Shown: positions 24,068-34,906 of the stretch, one piece after another
How the letters are laid out: the number at the start of each line of letters is the position of its first letter
Numbering within the stretch: the first letter of the stretch is position 1
Origin: Loripinus fragilis
Lineage: Eukaryota > Mollusca > Bivalvia > Lucinida > Lucinidae
DNA length: 64,000 nucleotides
Assembly: GCA_964019695.1 (NCBI GenBank)
Contig: OZ026516.1
Span: 98,952,368 to 99,016,367 of the forward strand
Direction of reading: 5' to 3'
Program-made: the position numbers and the translations under genes
The notes under the pieces: model-generated
Seen by the model: only the letters and a program-made list of their open reading frames with translations
Told to the model about the DNA's origin: nothing
Databases searched by the model: none

Positions 24068-26172
24068 GACGGATGGCTGAGAATGGGTTTGCTCCCCCCC
24101 CCCTAGGGGATTTTGCAGACATATCCTATCTTGTAGAGAATTAAAAGCCGAGTCTTTTAAGAGATGTTTGCACTCTGTGCTCCGGGGCGTTAGTCTGTAA
24201 GAGCCTGTAACATACGTTACTTAATCAAACTAAGAAAAAGTAAATTGAAAGTTTGGGCTACAAATTAAAGACATTAAAATATTTATTTTTAAAAATCATT
24301 CAAATAGTCTGCATACTGGATATCTTAACTACATATGACAGCCATTTGAACAAGATTGCGGCTTCCTAAGGTGTCATATGCGTTACATAAATCAGATAAC
24401 CCATTAAAATTTGCAAGTGTGGCTAACATCATTTACATTCACAATCTCTCTGTGTGTTTTGCAAAATGTTTTAACCATGTCTGACTAGCTTATGCAATTG
24501 GCTAACAGAAAAAATAAAGTTTGTTTCCCTAGCTTGAATATTTTTTCTGGAATAAGCAATTAAACAACCCTACCCCTACCCAGTTTTAAGGTGAAATGTT
24601 TGGTATTAAAACTAAAGTAAAAATAGTTAAAAAATATTTGCAGTTGATGAATGTGTTTCATTGTTTGGGATTTATTTGCTTATATGAAAAGACTCATAAA
24701 TCTGCAAGTTTGTTGCAAAATTTTTAATATCAGAGGCTGTAACATATGTTACCTGATGTAATAAATGGGCAAGCTCATTGTCTTTACGTAAGATATGCCT
24801 AAACTGTTTTAATCTCCTCGAGGGAATTTTGCAGACATATTCCTTCTTATAGTACAACTCAAGCTGCATCAAATAAGGGATGTTTGCACTCTCTATGTTG
24901 GGGCGTTAGTCTGAAACAGCGTGTTACATGCGTTACTATATCAAATAAAGGAAATGTAGTTTGGAAGTTTGAGCTAAAATTGTGAAAAAACTTGCAGCTG
25001 TTGAATATCTTACATTGTTTAGGGATTTTAAACTGGCTCCTATGATAAAGACTTATATATCTGCTAGTTGTCATCAAGTTTTAAAGATCAGAGAGCGTTA
25101 CATATGTTAGCGTGATAAGTAAAATCATCAAACAGTATTTTGACATCTAGCTGAGTAAGGGCCTGCTCCATCCTAATCCCCTTTGGAATTCTGCAGAGAA
25201 ACTACATCTTATGTAACCATTCAAGTTGCATTTAATAAGAAATGTTTACACTCTGTAAGTTGGGGCGTTAGCCTGTAACAGCTTGTTACATATGTTACTA
25301 TATCAATTTGAGAATAAGAAATTTAAATGTTTGAGCTACTAAAAGAAGACATTAAAAATTATCTAATAAATTGACATTCTTATAGTCTTTATACTGGATG
25401 TCTTTACTACATATGGAAGCTGTTTAACATATTTACGGCTAACTGTGGTGTTATGTGCGTTACATGAACCTAATTATAGTTTAAAAGCTATAATTGTGGC
25501 TATCGTCATTTAGTTTAACAACTTCTATGACTTGGTTTCAAACTGTTTTATTAGATTTTACAAACATATACTCAATTGATGAATAGGAAAAATCAAGTTT
25601 GCTTTTCTATCTTAAATATATTGTCTTATAGGAGCTAATACACAGCCCTACTCCCAGTTTGACAGAGAAGCGAATTTTGTTATTACCGTTTAAGTAAAAT
25701 ACATGAAAGCGATTACAGCATGTGGATATATTTCATTTTCTTAGTCTGTCTTGCTCATATATCTGCAAGATGTCATTAAGTTTAAGATAAGGACACTTAA
25801 TGTGTACTTATACGTCTTTGGTGCCAAAACACTAGAAATTATATTCATTTCTGATTATCAAGCCCATGGACTGTTTTTACAGATGTTATCAATGACCTTT
25901 TGGACACATTTCCTAATACGGTCCATATAATGCTAAATATAGAGCCACAAATAGAAAAGATATTTTGTCATTTATGGCTTGGAACATTTGGAAACTGATA
26001 TGAATTCCTAATAGTTAGCTCTTTGATAATGTGTTTCAAGTGATACTCTGCAAGTAGGAGAAAGACTAAAGCTTTACAAGGAGGAAAACTATGCCATTAA
26101 GAGCAATGAGTACCTGGACTGATGTTCCTTGATATTTCTGTGATAAAGAATCATATCTTAGCTGGTTAACTT

Positions 26173-26410
26173 TTATAAATGTAGCCTTTCCATACATGCA
26201 ATCCACATATTTTCATCTAATAATGTCTCTGCACTTATTATCTTTCCCCAAGCATTCAAAAACTTATTTGAAGTCTTAGTACTTCTGAAGTGCTGAAACC
26301 GAGGCAACTCTTTCCCTTCAGATAAACGAACTAGATGTATCACAGCAGGTAAAGCAATGAAATGCAGGATGAACAGAGCGCAAATAGACCCTTTCAATTC
26401 AATGATTCAT
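26173..26410 (-). pseudogene. Transposase relic of element B: 'CDT' domain, minus strand
   Basis: Read on the minus strand, two frames together give a block resembling H-A-F-T-x-C-D-T-S-S-S-F. It is followed in frame by KELPRFQHFRSTKTSNKF, LNAWGKIISAETLLDENM and WIACMERL. This resembles the C-terminal domain of a large TE-encoded protein family abundant in cnidarian and bivalve genomes (consensus HALTGCDT...GK, a central hydrophobic stretch, then a conserved C-(Q/R)-(M/L)-Y-G-like segment). A frameshift separates the CDT motif from the 74-codon open frame. Its orientation is opposite to the other transposase relics in this element. The superfamily name is uncertain. Confidence 0.55.
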
Positions 26411-26769
26411 TAAGTCTCTAAGATAAGAGCGCTTATTAAAGGATGTAACTTATATAACTCGTCATAATAAATGAGCAAGGACATTGTCGTGACATCCTTT
26501 TTGATTACACAGTCAGAGGCAAGTGTTTTCAATTTCAGTGTTTTCAAAGGATCAGGAAATGAGGCACCTTATCAACTTGTTTACTCTGTATAAATCTTCC
26601 ACAGAGCATAATATAGAACTACTGGTTATCCCATTCTACCTATAGTCCACTTTCCTTCTTTTGAATGCAACAGCTAATGATATGGCTGCAAAAACTGAGA
26701 AATCATAAGTTTTACATTATTTCTAGACATGCTTCAATGTACTGACATCAAAAAACAACCTACTGCAAA

Positions 26770-27365
26770 CATAATTGATGGCAATGTCCAACTTCATATT
26801 CTTTCTCTTATACCAGATAACTTAAGGTGTAACAGAAATTGTTTCAGAAGGTCTGCCAAAACCATCAAGAGTCAACATTGTAACTGAAGAAAACTTATAA
26901 AGTTCTTTGGGCGCAGCAAAATACTATTGATCTAAGACCTGAGGACTTAATTACCAAAGTACTGGATAGGTTCCATGGCAAATGATGCAAAAAAGCAGCC
27001 TATCAAATTTCTGTTTGACCAATGTCAGAAATCTTAAAGTATTCTTAGAGGTACACGGTAGAGACATAGATTTGGCAAAATAAGAGCAAAGTTATCATTT
27101 GACAAGCACGGATGCAGATGCAGCTGCAGTTAGATTGCTCTTGCCACTTCACAGGAAGAGATATATACCAGAGTCATACTCCATTGTATGCATATAATAA
27201 TGTGAAATGGCATTAAACCCATATTTAATCAGGTGTTTGATCCCATGACACTGACATGCTGTTTCTGCTTTTGAAGAATGCTAAGGATTCAAGTTTGGCT
27301 GAGTCAAGTTGTTTGACGCTGGCACTGGCCACACATACAAAGAAAATTAAGTCTTTTGATGGCAA
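26770..27365 (+). pseudogene. Transposase relic of element B: upstream and nuclease-like segments, plus strand
   Basis: Plus-strand frames give IIDGNVQLHILSLIPDNL near 26775-26830, then after a shift LPKPSRVNIVTE near 26850-26890. Later comes HDTDMLFLLLKNAKDSS near 27246-27297, and after another shift LFDAGTGHTYKEN near 27309-27347. In the family I compare with, the order is VDG-box, LP-x-x-RVD-x-VTDTY box, a SPDTDV-box and a WFDTGTG-box; the latter two look like an XPG/PIN-type nuclease fold. Frameshifts and stops show it is dead. The HALTGCDT block that should follow is instead found upstream on the other strand. Confidence 0.55.
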
Positions 27366-28918
27366 AAGAGGAGGATCACACGAAATGCTTATAAGTGATG
27401 TTTGTCACAGTTACCAATTTTAAAAAGTAATCTTAATTAATGTAACACATATAACACCAGAGGAAGCTGTATATTTGTTAAAAAATCTTTTCTTATGTAT
27501 CAAAGGTATTCAGCATGCAAACTACATGAATAATTCAAATAAATATATAGTTTTATGTCTTCTTTCTGTTTCTCAGACTTTCAATTCATTTATTCTTAAA
27601 TTGATATGGTAACATACGTATCATACCATTGCAGGTTAAATCCCTAGTTAATAGAGTGCAAACATCTCTTATTTGATGCAGCTTGAATTGTTCTTTAAGG
27701 TAGGATATGTCTGCACAATTCCCAAAGGGGTGGAGAGTAACAGGGTTGCACTCAGTTTGCAGTCCTAATACAATGCCATGATTCTACTGGTTGTGATGAA
27801 ATGGGTGATTATTTTGCCATAGAAGCAGACACAATGATAGACATTGTGAGGGTGACTTGAATAAAGATTGTTTTTGAATAATTTTATTTAATAGGAGTAT
27901 TTATTCAATTGTGTCATTTAAATGAGAACTATTATTTTCTATCTATATGTCTATATATTTTAATATTATAGGCATAAGGAAATATGTGATTAAAAAGGTT
28001 ATATATAACATAGGTAACACAATTCCATGGGCTTGTTATCAGCAATGACTGTAATTACTAAGACTAAGGCACCAGAGGCTAGAGATTAATAGGAAAACAT
28101 GTGAAAAACGGTATTTTTCTGAAATATCTCTTACTTCCAAGAAAATTTCCTAGCTCATTCATTATGCCATGTAACATACGTTACATACTTTAATAAGTGT
28201 TCTGATCCTGATGTCAAACTTGCAAATGTATTATTCTTTATTGCATTAGCAAGACAGTGCCAAATATGTGCGATATCCACGAGCGTCAAATAGTTTCATA
28301 TATTTTTCTTCAATAATAGATACCAAAATTGGGTACTTAAAATTGGGGGTAGGGTTGTTTAATAGCTCATATAAAACAATGTATTTGAGATAGAAAAGCA
28401 AACTTTGTTTTTTCTATTAGTCAAATAAGTATTTTAGTAAACTAAGATTAAAAACACTTGTACAAATGCACAAATTGTCTGTAAAATGAATGATGTTAGT
28501 CACGATTTCAACTTTCAAAGGGAAATTTAATCTATGTAACGCATATAACACCATTGAAGGCTGTAATTTTGTTTAAAATGCTGCTTTTATGTAGCTTAGG
28601 CATCCAGCTTGCAAACTACATAAGAAATTTGAATAATTAGATTGTTTAATGTCTTCTATCTGTAGCTCAAACTTTCATTTTGATTTTTTCCTTAGTTTGT
28701 TACAGTAACATATGTAGCAGGCTGTCAGAGACTAACGCCCCGGAGCACAGAGTGCAAACATCTCTTAAAAGATGCGGCTTGAAATTTTCTTTAAGATAGG
28801 ATATGTCTGCAAAATTCCCTAGGAGGGGGGGGGGAGCAGGACCTTTTTTAGCTCGAAGTCTAATAGGTCAGGTCTTTGAAAACGCATCATCATATTTTTG
28901 CATTTTTCTTGCAAAACG

Positions 28919-29052
28919 TATCGATTTTTCATTTGAAGAGCGATTGCAAAGAGAGGTTACAAATGTGACATATTGAGGATGCACATGCACACTTAAAACT
29001 GACATTTGCTATCAAAGCGTCTGCTTTTCTTTTGCGTATATGCGATTTAAAA
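28919..29052 (-). repeat. Dispersed repeat, copy 2 (partner at 4932-5060)
   Basis: Reverse complement of 4932-5060; see there. It sits about 70 bp beyond the right end of element B but is not part of its left arm. The two copies therefore record a separate dispersed family. Confidence 0.75.
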
Positions 29053-29177
29053 GTTACATGCAGGTTTTAATGTGCGACCCAGAATTGGTATGAATCAGTC
29101 GTTTTGACTACAGCATAATCTAGGGCAAAGATTTGGCCAGTAAAATTAATTAAAGCCCCAAGTAACTTCGACTGGGC

Positions 29178-29422
29178 GTTTTTTGCTGTTGTTTCATTGT
29201 TTATTATTGCTCCTATTGTTTGTGTGATTTTGCGTGTTTGGTCCTTGTTTTGTTGTGCAGTACTTAGAATCATCTTTAGTTGTGCAATCATCTCACTGTG
29301 GAAGAGAGGGATGGTTGCTTAAAATTTGCTTTTAATGTCATGTGACTGTTTAAAATGCTCTGTGTTTCTTCCTCATGGGGCAATGGGTTGGTCTGCAGTG
29401 TGTAGTTTTGGTATTTCCTGGC
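29178..29422 (+). repeat. Dispersed T/G-rich repeat, copy 1 (partner 63272-63506)
   Basis: It shares with 63272-63506 the ordered words GTTTATTATTGCTCCTATTG, TTTGTGTGATTTTGCGTGTT, GGTCCTTGTTTTGTTGTGCA, AGGGATGGTTGC or ATAGGTGTGGTTGC, TCTGTGTTTCTTCCTCATGG, GTCTGCAGTGTGTAG and GTATTTCCTGG. A further inverted fragment is at 12573-12625. A minus-strand 74-codon frame crosses it but is not kept in the second copy. Confidence 0.75.
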
Positions 29423-30730
29423 CATAATCTACCTTCATTTTTCATGCGATTTTTCTCAGTTGAAATATAAAAAGTCCACAATGGGAGTACCATCAGCAGG
29501 GCTCTGCAGAATAAATATTTTACAATGTCTATCCTGCTCCCCAGATTTTAAGCCAATCTAGCACATATGCGATGCGATTGTCAGGAATAATTTAATTACC
29601 TGTGTGTGCGCATTGTCCGTTCACTTATATAGATATAGAAGATAGAAGTTGGATACGTTTTTTCTTATTTTATGAATGATAGAATACAGACTGACTCACC
29701 TTTAAAAAGGATTCATGTCTCATAAATCCATGTTACTAAATGGAATAAATTTGAAAAATGGCTATTCTGTTTTCCGTAAAAATGGTTAATTTGCGACTTT
29801 GGTTTTTTGAAGTTTTCAATTCAAACTTCAATATTTTGAATACTCTTAGTCAGTTTTCTCTGAAAATAGCCATGCATTACCGGGAAACATTGTTCTAGTT
29901 TATTCCAAAATATTTCGAAGTTCCAGTTTTCAAGAAAATGTCAGAACAAAAGTGTATGCGTTAAAAGATTCTTTTGGTGTACATACACTGACCATCATGT
30001 GGGGAAGACATTTTGATGTAAATCATGGCAGGAGATATGCTGTCATGCGATCGAGATTGTCTTAAAATTAACGTTAACGTCACTTGCACAATACAAAAGA
30101 TACGAGATACAAGCGTAATTTATGCATAATCTGTCATTTGTATATGCCCTTAGCCTCTTCTAGCAAAACCGGACGGAAAAAGCGAAACTTTGAAACGCCC
30201 AAGATGCTGAATTTTATTACTAGACTATAGTAATCAGGGTGGGTGGGGTATGTCGGTATCTTTAAAGGGGTGTAAATTCGAGCATATCGTACTGTCAACT
30301 CATTTCAAATTGTTCAATGATATCCGTGCAATCGTGAAAGAAGCCCGGGACGCAAATATGTTGAGTCAGGAATCAAATCTTACGCGTGTTAACTTGCAGC
30401 TGAATTGGTGCCCTTTAGAATCGACCATCCCTGTCTTAAAAGGGATACTTTTTTCAATATCTTAAAGTAAATTTACAACCATGAATTTTCTAGGACAAAC
30501 TACAAGCTGGTCAGACTATGATATACAATAACAATTATCATTCTAAGGGTTTGTGAAAAAGGTTTAAATCTGGGTGCTGCGTTTTCAGTCCAGACCTTTA
30601 GTATACCTAGATAATCCGGTAGAAAACTAGAATGGCCCGGAAACTTGATTTTAAACTTTTTTCTTTGTTGACTATTGTTGTTCAATCATTGCACTTGATG
30701 GATCCAAATAATGCCACTCTGGCATCAATG
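29423..30730. other. Anonymous intergenic sequence
   Basis: No gene recognised. At 30235-30250 is a GGGTGGGTGGGGTA word identical in core to the motif repeated within 9751-19100. The 71-codon frame at 30250 has no domain signature. Confidence 0.4.
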
Positions 30731-31115
30731 AGCGTTTTGGAATATTAAAGATGGTGTCCAAGATGGCCTTCAGTTAGGCTCCTACAAATGAAAGACCTAT
30801 ATGACCGACCTACTCGATAAAAAAAAACATTTAACTTTTTATTTTTATTGAAGTTTATAGGCTTAATGATGTCGATACAAACGATTAAAATGGAACATTT
30901 GTTTGATTCCAATGGTGAAATATTAAAGATGGCGTCCATGATGGCCGCCAGTTAGGCTCTTTAGATCCATTTGACCAACAAACTAAAATGTTTTAAGTTT
31001 GTTCTTTTGTATGGATGTTTAGAAGTCTAATGATACAAAAGATTAAAATGTAACATTTGGTTTAGAAGGTTAAAATATTTAAGATGGTGTCCAAGATGGC
31101 CGCCATTTTATAAAA
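30731..31115 (+). repeat. Three diverged tandem units with AAGATGGYGTCCAWGATGGCC
   Basis: ATATTAAAGATGGTGTCCAA, GATGGCC-CAGTTAGGCTC recurs near 30741, 30920 and 31076, with spacings of about 179 and 155 bp. The linkers share TAATGATGTCGATACAAACG or TAATGATACAAAAG, and GATTAAAATGGAACATTTG. The GATGGCCGCCATTTT word resembles a YY1 site, but its presence in repeats gives no evidence of function. Confidence 0.8.
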
Positions 31116-31147
31116 TCAAGCAAAATTCAACCTTTATCCAAAATCGC

Positions 31148-31445
31148 GGTCTGTAACTATGAACATTTTTCGAAATAATAGAGTTAAGTTGTTTTCACAA
31201 TAATTATGTTCAGTACAGCTGAAAACTGCATGGAAAAGTGAGTTATCTTATAAAACAGGAGCTTTTTCTCTTGTTAGGAATTATTTACGTCCCTCCAATA
31301 ATTCTAGACAGTTGATTTTTAACATAAATGCGGTTGTTTTTATAGTGATAATTTGTTTAGATTTATGAAAATGGTAAAATATCTGAATTTGAGTATTTTC
31401 ACTATATTCTTGAAAAATAAAAACTTTATTTCCAAAATTAGATCC
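31148..31445 (+). repeat. ~300-bp dispersed repeat, copy 1 (partner 39945-40290)
   Basis: Runs GGTCTGTAACTATGAACATT, TTTCGAAATAATA, TTCAGTACAGCTGAAAACTG, CATGGAAAAGTGAGTTATCT, TTTTCTCTTGTTAGGAATTA, AATAATTCTAGACAGTTGA, AACATAAATGCGGTTGTTTT and TTCTTGAAAAATAAAAAC. The same order is found inside the MITE at 39870-40446. Minus-strand frames over it are not conserved in the second copy. Confidence 0.85.
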
Positions 31446-31579
31446 TGAACAACAACATCCAACATGCCTGTTAGTTGGTGCAATTGTAACATACATATTG
31501 CTAGTGTGATGTAATTAACACACATGACTGCTGCCCCAAGTCTCGTTATCAGGCTTGTTTGCTGGTTTAGTACCTAATA

Positions 31580-32590
31580 ATTAAACACAGGTGGCGGTAA
31601 GGATGTCTGATGTGACGACCTGGCGGCAATACAAGGCTGCTGTTCGGTGAAACTTCAAAAGATATGCCTGCGGACTTGGTATCATTCAATCGTACATGCC
31701 TCCTTATCCATTAAAACGAGAAAAGGTACTCGACCAATGCCCCTCCATCAGACATTCCAACTAACATTGTGAAACGTTATCATGCAAGACAATTGCTACA
31801 TTGCGAATGCAACATACAGGTCTGTTGTCCGACTCCGTGTAGAAAGATGCTAAGCTGTTGCAGCTGCAACATTATGCTATTGTATTTACTGCCATAAACA
31901 CGCTGTAGTGTTAAAGCATGCCTAATGGTTGAGTGCTGTTGCAAGATGGATGTTTGCTGGACCGTTGACATTCAATCAGCGTGCCTGTCGGTCTTTAACC
32001 ACTCAATCATGCATGTCTGCTGGCGTTGTGCTTCTCTATCCACCATACCTGCTGGGATGGTGCCTCACTATAGACATGCCTTCTGGTGTGATGCCTCACT
32101 ATAGGCCATGCTTTCTGATGGCACGTTGGTGCCTCACTATAAGCCATGCCGGCTGGTGTGTTTTCACCCTTAAAGTCATGCCTTCTGATGTGGTGCCTCA
32201 CTAAAGGTCATATCTTCTGCTGTGGTGTCTCGATATCAGCAATGCCTGTATGTGTGATTCCTCACTATATACCGTGCAAGTTGCAGTTGTATTTCACTAT
32301 GCCTGCTGGTCGATTGCCACTGCAACGAACATTTTTCTAGTCGAGTGCAGTTGGAAGAAGTTTGGTTGCAAGTCTGGTATTACGTGTACAGAGTGCCATT
32401 ATATCAGACATGTCTGCTGTTCCCGTACCACTATCAGATGTATCTACTTGTACAGTGCAACTCTATCCGATATTCTATTCAGATACGCGTGTTTGCAAAA
32501 GTGCTCTATCAGGCAACGTATCCTGTCTATTACATATCCACCAGACATGCCTAAAGGTAGGGTGCCGCTCCCACGGGTTTGTAAAACTTG
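31580..32590 (+). repeat. Degenerate ~40-55-bp minisatellite
   Basis: Short units built on CATGCCTGCTGGTGTGGTGC CTCACTATAG recur across about 1 kb. They are clearest at 32040-32260 (CTCACTATAGACATGCCTTC, CTCACTATAGGCCATGCTTT, CTCACTATAAGCCATGCCGG, CTCACTAAAGGTCATATCTT, CTCGATATCAGCAATGCCTG) and more decayed on both sides. Overlapping frames up to 160 codons (32250-32732) are by-products of the loss of stops in the units. They show no domain. Confidence 0.75.
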
Positions 32591-34375
32591 TCGAAAACCA
32601 TCCTGGACGCCACCTCGAATTTATCAAATTATGTGTAATGCACGAAAAGCATCATTAAGATGTTACTACGAAATATTTGTGATTCAAGAATCATTCAAAT
32701 TAAGCATTTTGCATGCAAATCCCTGGATTTAGCCGGTCTCGGTGAAGTTTTTCTTATATTTTTTAGAATGAACTGCCATCTTGGCAACCATCTTGTCAAC
32801 ATTCTTATTTTATTTTTTATTTAATTACAAGCTTAGTGTCTTCTCTTGAATTTGTACTTCATAGCTTACAATTAAAGAAAGTAAATGTCCATATCACACA
32901 ATATTTTCACTTCTAACTGGCCTCTATCTAGTACGCCGCCTTGGATATATCAACATGCTCAATGATGCCAGAGGGGCATCACTCAATATTTGCAAGGGCA
33001 ATGTATGCACTGCCAGAACCAATAAAAATGAAAAAGCTTAAAATCAAGTTACAAGTCCTAAAATTCGTCCTAATTCTTCCGACTAATCATGTAGTCCTCG
33101 GAAATACGTGCGAAATTCTGACGATTAAAGATGTATAAAAAAATATTTAGATTTATTTTTTCTACTCTATCATTTCCTTCTAATATTGATTGGTTGGAAT
33201 AAAAAAAAGGGGGTACCCAAGCATTATATTCATAGACATCTATCCAAGCACTTGTTATTTTCTGCGAATGCATATAAAGATACCCCAAAAGAGGCGTGAA
33301 ACGTATTGGTCGCATTAGACATTATAAAAGCATGTCTGACGTATATGGCTAAAGCCAATCACATGACGCCAGAATTGTAGACGACATGGCAACCCGATAC
33401 TCTTGAATATGCCTAATTATATATATATCATAAACAGCAAAGCCCAGCGGAGATCGCAGTTGTACTTTTGTGGACAATAAATCGGGAGAATAACGAAGCA
33501 AATTATGTCTAATTCGCCTGGAACTGGTTGTGAAAACAATCTAAATCTATAGAACTGAACATGTGTATAGTTAGATTAATATGTCCGTCAGTTTTTTTTT
33601 TCTTTAATTTTAGAGCGTATCGCATATGCGACCACCCAATGCTCAGACAAGCCTGCGCATCCGAGATGCGCAGGCGTTTCAGACCATTGACTGATCGCAC
33701 AACCAGAGAAGGAAGTAGATGAAGATTTAGAACATAGCCAAACTATTTAGTATCACTAGACAGCTGTGTATGGACTTTTAATGAGTCGCTAAATACCTAT
33801 GTGATAATTAAGTATCATGGTTTCGTGGATTGTTGTTTTGGAAAACAACTTAAATGCTTATTAATAGATCCTCATAGAAACATGTATTGTGAAAACGTAA
33901 TAGTAAAAAAAAAATATTAAACGTGGAAAACATGTACATAAAAGCTGTTATCGTGATTATAAGATTTTGGAGTATAAAATAAAATGCTAGTTCACGAGAG
34001 TTTGGCATATATTTATTATACGGAAGGTACTAATAATAATGTCTTTAAGCAAGCATGCGCAGCTATCTAGTTGAACAAGATAACTAATAGTTGGTCTGAT
34101 TCTTCATCTACGTCTCCTGTTTGTGTTTGTGAGCAATATAGGCTCAAGCGATATATGTACTACATAGAAGCACAGGCTAGTCTGAGTTTACAATACATTC
34201 CAAACTCTAATAGAAAGGACTCATAGAAAAGATGCAATTATCAGTGTTGTTCAAGAAAGTGACCGTTTTGTGGGTGTTCAAAAAGACGCAATAGCCTTTA
34301 GCAAGAAAGTGAATACATAAGTTGACCGTTTTGGAGGTGTTTGGCATGACACTGACTTTTATGAAAGCAATAATA
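32591..34375. other. Anonymous sequence upstream of the GPCR gene
   Basis: No gene recognised. At 33651-33676 GCCTGCGCATC and GATGCGCAGGC form a perfect 11-bp hairpin around CGA, inside a diverged GATCGCA/TGCGA-bounded element (about 33610-33700). This is the hairpin type also seen at 22050 and 58735. The remaining sequence is AT-rich. Confidence 0.45.
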
Positions 34376-34378
34376 TTA

Positions 34379-34561
34379 CAGTAAAACCTGTGTAAAACGG
34401 CCACGCTCAAAAGACCAAGACCAATTATCGCTTGATGCAGGTCATAAGTTTTGCAGAAGTGGGGCATTCTGCAATACTTTCGACCTTCTTTAAGATGTCA
34501 ATTGGTATTAAGAGATTTGTTTTGTCTTTTTTTGTGTGGCCGTTTTACACAGGGTTTACCG
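34379..34561. mobile_element. 183-bp TA-flanked MITE (Tc1/mariner or pogo-type ends)
   Basis: The left end CAGTAAAACCTGTGTAAAAC GGCCAC and the reverse complement of the right end, CGGTAAACCCTGTGTAAAAC GGCCAC, differ at only three of 26 positions. TA lies immediately outside both ends (34377-34378 and 34562-34563), which is the target duplication of the IS630/Tc1/mariner superfamily. The CAGTAAAACC start resembles pogo/mariner-type termini. There is no coding capacity. It ends 345 bp upstream of the GPCR start codon and may therefore lie in that gene's promoter region. Confidence 0.88.
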
Positions 34562-34906
34562 TATTTGAAAGGTCGTGCGAATTCCGACGGAAAGTTAAAA
34601 TAGACTATTTTACACTTAATGTTAATATTCGGCGTTGAATTAGCTAAAATATTGAAATTAGGCACAAAGCAATTTTAGACATTATACGCAGGTGCGCAGT
34701 TTTAACCGAGTCTTCGGTGGGCGCACCTTGCTAGCTTGCACTTATGACTGGACACATGCTCATTACTGGTTTTAATAGATATAGAACAAATACATGTACT
34801 CGTATTTGAGAGACATGGCGACGCCTGTGAATATATCAACTTATTATAATAAATGAAAGATTAACATACGACTACAGTTTAAGCGGTGTGTGAATTTGAC
34901 TTCAAA

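Larger units (their letters stand above)
24068..28852. mobile_element. Element B: large DNA transposon with ~1.7-kb subrepeated TIRs
   Basis: The left terminus GGCTGAGAATGGGTTTGCTC then C run, TAGGGGATTTTGCAGACATA, TCCTATCTT and CTCTGTGCTCCGGGGCGTTA GTCTG (24075-24200) is mirrored at 28720-28845. The mirrored words are CAGAGACTAACGCCCCGGAG, CACAGAGTGCAAACATCTCT, AGGATATGTCTGCAAAATTC, CCTAGGAGGGGGG and GAGCAGG. Diverged subunits of the same arm repeat at about 24815-24945, 25140-25310 and, inverted, 27610-27755. GTTACATATGTTAC-type words punctuate the arms. Relics of a transposase lie between the arms (separate entries). No clear target duplication was found, so the ends are good to a few bases only. 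It shares arms with 50868-52600 and its protein family with 42171-46556. Confidence 0.8.

Noticed and set aside
31075..31115. YY1-like site (GATGGCCGCCATTTT)
   Set aside because: It occurs in each of three tandem repeat units and in other repeats at 12480 and 13010, so it is explained by repeat identity rather than by regulation.
32250..32732. 160-codon plus-strand open frame, Cys-rich
   Set aside because: It overlaps a degenerate minisatellite, two other frames are also open over the same bases, and no domain or splice context was seen.
34886..34906. Upstream extension of the GPCR by seven codons
   Set aside because: The extension begins with GTG, not ATG. The first ATG in frame is 34907 with a good context.
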